NCBI GenBank assembly: GCA_020205615.1
Contig: CM035152.1
Span: 148,666,166-148,730,165 of the forward strand
Source of the DNA: Panax quinquefolius
Lineage: Eukaryota; Streptophyta; Magnoliopsida; Apiales; Araliaceae
DNA: 64,000 nucleotides
Direction: 5' to 3'
The position numbers and the translations under genes are program-made. This document shows positions 55,934 to 64,000 of this stretch, in pieces. Positions within the stretch are counted from its first letter, which is position 1, and every line of letters begins with the position of its first letter. The notes under the pieces are model-generated. The model worked only from the letters and a program-made list of their open reading frames with translations, was not told where the DNA came from and did no database searches.

Positions 55934-58227
55934 GGTGACGCTCCTAAAATAGGTCTACACAACTCATTTTGAGTAGCCAAATACATGGTACAGAATCCAA
56001 ATACAAAATTCTTATTTATAATTATTAACTGTCGTGTAAAATACAACAAAACATAATTTATGAGTTTCAATACAAATATTGTCTCATAGACAATATCCAA
56101 ACTCAAATAAAGTGCTCATTATAATTATTGTTACACTATTTTATAGAGTAGTAAGGACTACTATAGTAACCATCTTGAACCATCATTCCATTTCCCGACT
56201 AGTCTCAGCTATATACTCATTTCCTAAAAAGATTAAAGAAAAAAAGGGTGAGCTCAACTAGCCTAGTAAAGAATATAATGACTAAGATAATGTAGAAAAA
56301 AAATTATCCTTAGTCCTCAACAGGGAAAAATCTAATAGAATACATTAGACAATAATTTTTAGATCAATAATTATAGCAAAAATAACAATCCATTAGAAGA
56401 GTCAAGTAGAGCATGATTTCTACTATCTTCTATGATTTAAAAGTTCATCATCAATATTTTATTCCTGTAACACCAATCAATAATTATTTTCAATTAAAGA
56501 ATTATTTATGCACTACGACCCAAAGATAATCGTTTGTATCACCAGTGGTCATGATCATGCCAAACACCTGTCCATCTATGCACTACGGACCAAAGAAGAC
56601 TTTCACCATAAACCTTTATCTATAACATTAAAGATCATGATTATACCAATACATAATTTTTTATCATAATCATACCAATCAACAGTCTATCTTTGCACTA
56701 CGGGCCAAAAATGACTTTCAGCATAATATAAGCATGAGGATGATTACAATGATATAAAGAATGAATCAAGGATAAATATTAGACATTTATAAATTTATTT
56801 ATCCAGAGTTCAAGAATGTCCAAATTGTCAACAGGATCACCAATTATGGAGTAAAATTCAAAAATAATATTTAAGATTCATATTTCAAAGATAATTTGGA
56901 CAAAGAAAGAAAAAACTAATTTCGTCGTGAATAGTACTCTGACATAAATAGTAACTCGAATGAATAGTATTCTGGCATAAATAGTAGCTCAGATGAATAG
57001 TACTCTTACATGAATAGTATCCCGGATGAATAGTACTCTAAAATGAAAAGATTAAAATTTAATAAGAAAGTTCAGACTAATATTTCAGTGAAATGATATT
57101 AGATAAAGCACAAACTAAGGATATTCTACTAATTTCAGGGATTATAGAAGCAATACTTATCAAAGTAAGTGTAGATTAGGAATATAAAACGAAATAATAT
57201 TATTCCTTACGAATATTGAATGAAAATAATATCCCTTACCTTAGTAGGAGACCAGATCTGACAGGTATATTGGAGATATTCTTGAGGAAATCTTGCAATA
57301 TTAGCTACACTCAAAGTATTCTTATAATAGAAAGAAATACGCACAATAGTATAGAAGAAGAATTCTCTGATTCTGGTGTGATTTTTATTTTTTAACTAAG
57401 CAATCTATTTATAGGAGAATAGAAGGGCACTATTTAAAAATAATCACGGACGCACAGTAGAAAATTTCACGGACAAAGTTTACGGACGAATTCGACGAAA
57501 ATTTGATTTTACAATGCAACACTTTGAAATAAAATATTCTAATAAATAAAAACTTTATATATAATATAATATATTCTATTTATATTCTAATAAAAAAATA
57601 ACTTTATATATTATAAAAAGTTTTCTGTTTTATATAAAAAAATTCTATTTTATTACTATTATAATAATAATAAAACAAAACTGAGATAACTTTCTACCGA
57701 CGATTTAAAAAATTAGTACATGGGGGTCCATGGAATAATAAGCCAAATTTATAACAAACGCTTTATGACAAACCCCTCTATTTATATCAAAAATGAATAA
57801 ATATCTCCCACAAATCACTTATCTTTAATCAACTCATTTTTAATCATTCAACACTTATTCATCATTAATATCATAACTCACAATATTGACAACCAGATCA
57901 TTCTCAGAAAAGATGGGGCTTTCTGATTAGGATTTCTTCTTATTGACGCATAACTAAATAACCTAACCCCTTTTCTCGACAGAACTTTCCAGAAATTTTC
58001 AATAATGCTAATAATAATATGAGTAACAATGTTGTGTCAATTATTGATTTAATAATATAAAATATTGTACAAATGATACTATAACAATAATTGAATCAGT
58101 AAATGAGATACTATGTAACAACTACTGTGACAATTATTGAATGAAACTAAGCGACTTCTTACGTAAGCATCAATAATCAGAGATATTGTGCAATACCATG
58201 TGCTACTGTGCAAAAACGCGTATTACT
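55934..58227 (-). mobile_element. Minus-strand LTR, interrupted by the CACTA element
   Basis: The internal end at 55934 reads, on plus, GGTGACGCTCCTAAAATAGG, matching the other LTRs of this group, followed by TTGAGTAGCCAAATACATGG. The TATA box is at 57406-57413. A weak form of the TGAATAGTA repeat lies at about 56925-57035. It continues to 58227, where the CACTA transposon begins. The LTR start (minus-strand TG) is therefore beyond the window. No primer site flanks it, so it is a fragment or solo LTR. Confidence 0.65.
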
Positions 58228-58244
58228 CACTACAAAAATAATGG

Positions 58245-58500
58245 TCATTGGCGACGGGCCCATTACCGACGGCGATATCCCTGTCGCTAATAAGGTCACT
58301 CTCGACGGGATACCTATCGCCAATGTTTGTCGTCGATAATATACTTATTATTTGGCGCCAGACTTTCCCGGTGGAGGGAAATATCATAGGCGACGGCACT
58401 AATGTTAGCAACGACGGTACTACCGTCGGGAATGAGTTTATATCGACAGGGCATTAGCGACGACAATGCCGTCGAGAATAAGTCTCTTATTTTAAACCTT
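58245..58500. repeat. CACTA subterminal repeats
   Basis: Many copies of a GACGG/CCGTC core are present, for example GGCGACGGGCC, CGACGGCGATA, CGACGGGATA, CGACGGCACT, CGACGGTACT and ACCGTCGGGA, in direct and inverted orientation. Such repeats normally bind the TNPA-like protein. Confidence 0.7.
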
Positions 58501-60235
58501 GGTTCGACGGCAACGAGTATATTTTCATTCCCTCTCTTATTTTTTATTTCCCTCGCGATTTGTAGGTTTCGCCCCAATTGATTCTAAGCATATCAGAGCT
58601 TTTGATTCTCAGCTAGCTCAATCAATCAATTTGTCCAATTGAATTTGGTTCCTCACTTATCATTTTCACCCAAATTATCGATTCGTTCTTTAGTTCATGC
58701 ATTACCACCACCGCCCTTGATCCACTTTGTACCTTGCTGCAACTCGTTCATCATTTCGCCCCTATTTCGCCCACAGTTGATTTTTCAGTTATTCTACACT
58801 TCATTTTGGTAAATTTTTCATTTTCATTTCAGTTGCATAGTGTTTATGTAGAAATTAATCTATTAGTTACATGGTCTGTTAGTTGTGGTCCTTGGGGACA
58901 TTATCATTAGGTTTGCACTTTGAAAGTGTAAAGGAAGTTAGGTCCTAGATTAAGAGTCCCATGTTGTCTTGCTTTTCTTTTTTGTATTCATAATTTCACA
59001 TTTAGGCTGCCGTTGTATTTTAGTTTTAGCAAGAAAAGTTAACATGAAGCATTTTATTGATGGCATGTCGACTAAATTACCTACTTTGGTAGCGAGTGTG
59101 TGGTCAATAAGTGCACACCATCATGTCTTTGTATTTTACTTGTCTTTGCAAGTGATCATGAAGTTATCTCTGATCAAACATAGTAAATCTTAGGCAAAAA
59201 CTGCAAGAACTCGTGACGTGCTTATTTGGTTAATAGTGTTTTGTGCGTTTACTTATGTGATACGTTTGAAAGTTTTCCTCAAGCAAAAGTTGTTGGGATA
59301 TTTGAAACTGAAGTTCTTTAATTTGTTCCTTGTTCTAAATTTCAAGCAAAAGTTGTTGGGATATTTGAAGCAAAAGTTGTTGGGATATTTGATATATATA
59401 TGAATGTTAGCAGATTTCAAGAAGTGGATGTATCCATGTAATGTGTTAATTAAAGGACAAGTTAAATATTTTGTTTCATGTTTGACTGACATCAAACAAA
59501 TGCGTTCGTGAATGTTGCTTGGTTGTATTTTGGATAAATGAATTTTAGGGAAATATGTGACTATCAAGCATTCCTGTTATAGTCTGATTGATTGAATCTC
59601 TTTTTAGCTTATAAAGATAAGTATGTTATGTCAATTCTCTTATGAAACTATTTTGAGTTATTATGTCAAAGAAAATCAAAAACAGTTTTTATGAGTAAGA
59701 ACCATAAAATTTCTGGGTTCATAATTCATTCTCAATAATATAGTATTCCTTTTGTTCTAGGAAATAGTTCAATTTCATACGTGCATAGTTTCATATAGTT
59801 TAGGAAGCATAGAAACCCGTTTGAGATTCACTTAGTAGGAGTGAATCTCAAATAGTCCCCGTTTTGGGACTGTTCTTGTATGTTTCGATCTCACTTAGGT
59901 CGGTGTTAACGTCTTGAGCAAGTCTTTATATTTTTTGAATTTTTGGTCAGTATATATCTCTTGACGTTCTTCGGGTGCATATTTAGACTTTGATGTGTTA
60001 GTCTATTTCGTGTACTTGAAGACCATGGGGAGGTGCTGCCGAAATTTCTAAAAAAATTAAAGATGTGTTCAAGTTGTTGGCATCAGTGAGGCGACACATC
60101 CGGGAATGGGATAGAAGCCTGACCCGTTATAGTGGGAGATGAAGTTAGGAAACTCATAAGCTTGGATATACATTAACTTGGAGACTTGATTGTGTTTGTC
60201 TAACTTTCCATATATATAGCAGACAGTAGTCCAAG
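58501..60235 (+). other. CACTA leader and promoter region
   Basis: No transposase domain was seen. Three copies of AAGCAAAAGTTGTTGGGATA lie near 59282, 59343 and 59369. The rest is AT-rich and intron-like. The transposase leader and first intron may lie here, but no exon can be assigned. Confidence 0.45.
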
Positions 60236-62505
60236 ATGTCTATTGATCGAAGTTGGATGGAACATAGGGTATCCACTGATAAGAGTGGGCTTAGCTCTGA
60301 GTACCATAGTGGGGTTGAACAGTTTCTCAATTTCGCGTTTGAGCAAGTCAGCGGCGATGAGATTAGATGTCCTTGTAAGAGGTGTGTGAATGAAGTGTGG
60401 AAGGAAATGAGTGATGTCATCTGCGACTTATTTGCGTATGGGTTCAAGCAGGGTTATACGACATGGATCTATCATGGGGAAACCTGGTTGGATGAACATG
60501 AATCAGAACCGGAATCTAGAGGTGACGAAACCTTTGACTGTACTAACATGATAGTCGAAGCTACTGGTTCATACTTCCAATGGAATACAGACAGGGATGA
60601 CAGTAGCGTCGAACAAGAGCCGAATGACGGGGCTAAGGGTTTCTATGAGTTATTGCATGAAGTAGCGACGCCACTGTTTGATGGGCACGAAAAGCACACC
60701 GTCTTATCTGCCGTGACTAAGTTTTTACACTTCAAGAACCAAAGACGATCAGTGTAGTATGAGAGAGGTTTTAATGAACTGTTAAGCATTGTGAAGGAGT
60801 GCTTACCTGCAGGCAATAAGTTACTAGAGTCGTACTATGATGTGAAGAAAATGGTCAAAAGGCTCAATCTAGGTTATGAGAAGATCGATGCTTATGAGAA
60901 TGACTGTATGTTGTATTACGATGATGTCAATAAAGATAAGAGGTTATGTGATATTTGTGGTACAAGTAGATACCGTGAACAGCGCAAGAAAAAGGGAAAA
61001 GACGTGCCGAGAAAGATCTTACGTTACTTTTCCATTGTCCCGAGGCTTCAGCGGTTGTTCATGTCAACACATACCATCGAGGATATGAGGTGGCACTTTA
61101 CACGGGATATAGTCGAAGGTCGGTGGCGCCGCACCGACGGATGATGGGCTTGAGTGGAAAAATTTTGATAATAAGCACCCCTCGTTTGCTGAAGAGGTTC
61201 GCAATGTTAGGCATGGACTTGCTACGGATGGGTTTAATCCGTTTAACGGGCCTTCTACAAAGCCCTACTCAACTTGGCCGGTGATTATTGTGGTGTATAA
61301 CCTCCCGCCTTCGATGTGTATGAAAGATCCCTACATGTTCATGCCTTTACTGATTCCGGGTGATAAGAGTCGGAGTAAAGACATCAATGTATACCTCAGG
61401 CCGTTAGTTGATGAGTTGAAGATGTTGTGGGAAAAAGGGGTTCAAACTTATGATGTATCTCTTAAGCAGAACTTTGACATGAGGGCAGCTTTACTATGGA
61501 CAATAAATGACTTCCTGGCGTTAGGAATGATCAGTGGATGGTTAACTCACGGGGGCTTGTCATGTCCCATGTACATGGGGTCAGTTAAAGCTATGCGGCT
61601 CAGACATGGGGGGAAAATGAGTTTCTTTGCAACATTCAAACAGTTTTTACCGATTGAACATCGTTATCGATGGATGAGTAGACAATTCAATCAAAAAATA
61701 GAGAAACGTCAAGTACCTGGCCATCTTTCTGGGTCAGCAGTGTTGAGTTGGATTAGTCATTTAAAGTTTCCACCTCCAGGGAAGAATCACAGATTAGAGC
61801 GAGCTTACGGTTACGGCAAGGTTCACAACTGGACACACAGATCCATATTCTTTGACCTACCTTATTGGGCTACACTCTGCATTCGTCATTATATAGATCC
61901 GATGCATATTGAGAAGAACGTATTTGATAACATTTTTTATACAGTCCTAGATGCCAGTGGTAGAACAAAGGACAACAACAAGTCGAGGCTTGATTTGGTA
62001 GAAATGAACATTAGGGAAGATCTGTGTGGGTCATATCGGGAGGGTAGTAAGAGATGGTAACGCCTAAAAGTGAATATACTTTAACTAGGGAACAGTTGAT
62101 ATTGATATGTAATTGGATCAGTGGACTGAAGCTCCTAGATGGATATTCTTCGAATATAGCAAGGTGTTGTAAAGTCGAAGAGTTGAAGTTTTAGGGTCTC
62201 AAAAGTCATGATTTTCACGTATTCATGCAGAAGTTGATCCCTGTGGCATTTATCGACTTGTTACTGAAACGTGTGGTTGAAGCACTGACAAAGCTTTCTA
62301 ATTTCATCAGAGATCTATGCTTGAAGGAGCTTCAGCTCAAAGACATAGATAAAATAGAGATGCAGATAGTGGAAATAATGTGAAAGTTAGAAATGATCTT
62401 CCCCCCATCGTTTTTTGATTCAATTGAGCATTTGCCTATTCACTTGCCATACGAAGCTAAGTTTGGCGGTTCCGTACAATATAGATGGATGTATCCATTC
62501 GAGAG
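60236..62505 (+). pseudogene. CACTA transposase (TNP2-like), main exon
   Basis: It starts MSIDRSWMEHRVSTDKSG, the transposase-associated N-terminal domain, with CPCKRCVNEV near 60370. One in-frame TAG (60755-60757) is followed by the same frame: LNLGYEKIDAYENDCMLYYD, RLCDICGTSRY, and TDGFNPFNGPSTKPYSTWP after a frameshift near 61120-61140. The TNP2 core reads YIDPMHIEKNVFDNIF near 61890-61935. A stop at 62058-62060 is followed by GLKSHDFHVFMQKLIPVAFI and the DUF4218 start PPSFFDSIEHLPIHLPYEA and YRWMYPFER, ending at donor GAG|GTAATG. It would cut and join CACTA ends. Breaks suggest it is inactive. Confidence 0.85.
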
Positions 62506-62573
62506 GTAATGACATTAATATTTTTAATACGGTAAAATGTTCATTCTTTTTTGCTAATCTATATATCACATAG

Positions 62574-63065
62574 GTATATGCGACGTCTAAAGCAAAAGGT
62601 GAAGAATAGAGCCCGTGTAGAGGGGTCAATTATTGAAAGTTATGTTATGGAGGAACTTATTAATTTTTGCTCATTGTACTTTGAGCCAAATGTTCAGACG
62701 AAGCACAATCGATTACGTCGTAATTAGGCTATTGCGCACGAGGAAAATGGAGAATTAACGGCCTTTAGTCATCCTATACGCCCATTCGGTGGTAAAAAAA
62801 AGGCGATTCTTGACCGATAGTGAGTATGCAGCTGCCACATTGTATGCATTTGTCAACATGAATGAAGTAGCGCCATACATTAAGTAAGTAGTCATCACTA
62901 TATATGTCTGGTGTAATTGTGTCAAGTTCCTTTACAAACATATTGAGTATATAACTGTGTTGCAGTCAATATGATGCTGAAGTATGTGAAGCGAATCTGA
63001 GTATATCGGACGGGGATTTGCAAAATTTGAGAAATGGAGAATTTATGCAATGGTTTAAAGATCAT
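62574..63065 (+). pseudogene. CACTA transposase, middle exons
   Basis: Exon 62574-62883 follows ACATAG and encodes YMRRLKQKVKNRARVEGSII, then SYVMEELINFCSLYFEP (rest of DUF4218). A TAG near 62728 and a frame change at the A-run near 62793 break it. It ends APYI at a GTAAGT donor. Exon 62966-63065 follows GTTGCAG, encodes YDAEVCEANLSISDGDLQNL, and ends GATCAT|GTAAGT. Splice sites and phase join well across both introns. Confidence 0.75.
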
Positions 63066-63161
63066 GTAAGTCTAACCTTTACAAGTTCAATGAATCTACC
63101 ATCATAGATTTATTCTTATGGCGTAATTAACTTTAGAATATGTTGTGTTAATGTACATTAG

Positions 63162-63896
63162 GTCATCACAGATGAGTTAACTGACAATCGGCTAAAGCTT
63201 ATAGCCGACGGCCCTGAAAGATTTGTAGATACTTATACATACTGCATTATCAACGGTTACAGATTTAAGTGTTGCGATATTAGGGAAGTCGTTTCTGCTG
63301 ATTCTGGTGTTGTAGTGAAAGGTAGCTGCTACGATAACATTTGGGATGACTGGTATGGAGGATTGCTAGAAGTTATCGTGCTCAAATATTGGGGTCATAA
63401 AGAATTAGTTTGCTTCAATTGTCATAGGTTTAATGTTGAGAATGGAGTTAAAGTAGATAAAAAATCAGGACGGGTGACTGTTAACGTTAAGTCAAAACTA
63501 AGACTGATGAGTGGTATGGACGAGCCTTTTATTTTAGCAAGTTAAGCAACACAGGTGTACTACGCGCGGAGTGTTAAAACCCCTGCAAGCCCATGGCATG
63601 CTGTTATAACCACCAGTTCCCGTGGTTTTCAAGGCACAACTCCTAGTCCAGACGATGAACCTTTACAAGTCGAGTCTACTAGTATCACACCTGCTGATGT
63701 GATAATTATTAGTGAGTCTAGTGAAGAAGAGGATGATGTTGTCGCTGTCGAAAGTGAAGACGATGTTATTGAGGAGGTAGATATAATTGAAGAAATCGTT
63801 GAGGACGACGAAGATGGTGATGACAACAATAGTGAAGATCTACTGCTCGAAGATGACAATTCTGATATTGATGGCTTTGACGATATAAATGATTAG
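63162..63896 (+). pseudogene. CACTA transposase, last exon (DUF4216 and acidic tail)
   Basis: After acceptor ACATTAG, the frame reads VITDELTDNRLKLIADGPE, YTYCIINGYRFKCCDIREVV, SADSGVVVKGSCY, WDDWYGGLLEVIVLKYWGHK and PFILAS. It then has one stop (63543-63545) and continues QVYYARSVK, SPWHAVITTSS. NGYRF, SGV, YYG-like and QVFY-like motifs mark DUF4216, the usual C-terminal domain of plant CACTA transposases. The tail is strongly acidic (runs of E and D) and ends at the stop at 63894-63896. Confidence 0.8.
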
Positions 63897-64000
63897 GAGT
63901 ATGTACTATTTGTGTCCTTTTAGTTGTATTCAAATGTAATAGTTTGTAGTAGTGTAATCATTATCTTCAATTGTATCTGTGTCCTTTTAGTTGTATTTAA
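63897..64000 (+). other. CACTA sequence after the transposase
   Basis: A direct repeat of TGTGTCCTTTTAGTTGTATT occurs at about 63911 and 63979, with AATGTAATAG between. It is probably the 3' untranslated region and polyadenylation area of the transposase transcript. The window ends here. Confidence 0.4.

Larger units (their letters stand above)
58228..64000 (+). mobile_element. CACTA transposon, 5' part (3' end outside window)
   Basis: It begins CACTACAAAAATAATGG, the CACTA-type terminal inverted repeat. A ~270-bp subterminal region follows with many short GACGG, CGTCG and GTCGCTAA motifs in both orientations, typical binding sites for a CACTA accessory protein. A spliced TNP2-type transposase gene occupies 60236-63896. 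The 3' terminal repeat is not in the window, so the full length and the three-base target duplication cannot be judged. It inserted into the minus-strand LTR at 55934-58227. Confidence 0.85.

Noticed and set aside
63629..63859. Minus-strand Ser-rich frame
   Set aside because: Shadow of the acidic tail of the CACTA transposase on the plus strand.
1..64000. A new multi-gene biological system such as a biosynthetic or defence cluster
   Set aside because: All recognised coding material belongs to known transposon classes or captured fragments. No co-oriented set of intact host genes was found.

Overview
This window is a transposon-dense, AT-rich stretch of a large plant nuclear genome, most likely a eudicot. 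It holds decayed Helitron, Ty3/gypsy (Tat and chromovirus), CACTA and MITE sequences, plus plant-type captured gene fragments with introns (RER1, phosphoglycerate dehydrogenase, a HIT zinc-finger protein). I found no intact ordinary host gene, no rRNA or tRNA gene and no CRISPR array. Every coding region recognised is a transposon protein or a captured fragment, and nearly all carry stops or frameshifts. All identities come from reading translations and termini by eye.

Layout. 1-306 is the 3' end of a Helitron. 1284-4676 is a head-to-tail pair of ~1.7 kb units; each starts with the same Helitron-type 5' end and each carries an antisense fragment of RER1. 7086-20940 is a ~13.9 kb Helitron with a Rep/helicase gene, a captured PGDH fragment, a captured ZNHIT2-like fragment and a terminal hairpin plus CTAG. 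Its Rep/helicase gene is split by a 3.1 kb solo LTR at 14172-17314. 20941-22565 is a cluster of hairpin MITEs separated by (TA)n tracts.

22566 to about 39425 is a Tat-clade Ty3/gypsy element: LTR, primer binding site, gag, protease, RT, two RNase H domains, integrase, an antisense plant-mobile-domain ORF and tandem repeats. No 3' LTR was found. A 4.4 kb antisense solo LTR (25274-29696) sits between its gag and protease.

40491-58227 is a deep nest. An LTR fragment (40768-41493 and 54444-55081) was entered by a ~4.2 kb LTR-like element (41494-54443, target duplication TGTGT). That element was entered in turn by an 8.7 kb antisense chromovirus (44634-53353, target duplication TGTTA) with two 2.8 kb LTRs and a heavily deleted interior. 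Further LTR and gag fragments follow. 58228-64000 is the 5' part of a CACTA transposon with a spliced TNP2-type transposase gene; its 3' end lies beyond the window.

How the parts relate. The genes do not form a host pathway. Each element encodes, or once encoded, its own mobility: rolling-circle replication for the Helitron, reverse transcription and integration for the LTR elements, cut-and-paste for CACTA. The clean target duplications and the reading frames that continue across inserts give a relative order of insertion. I do not see a convincing new biological system. The most unusual items are the tandem Helitron heads with RER1 cargo, the (TA)n-associated MITE cluster, the ~209-bp hairpin-bearing repeat array, and a second integrase-type zinc-finger-like segment in the Tat pol.
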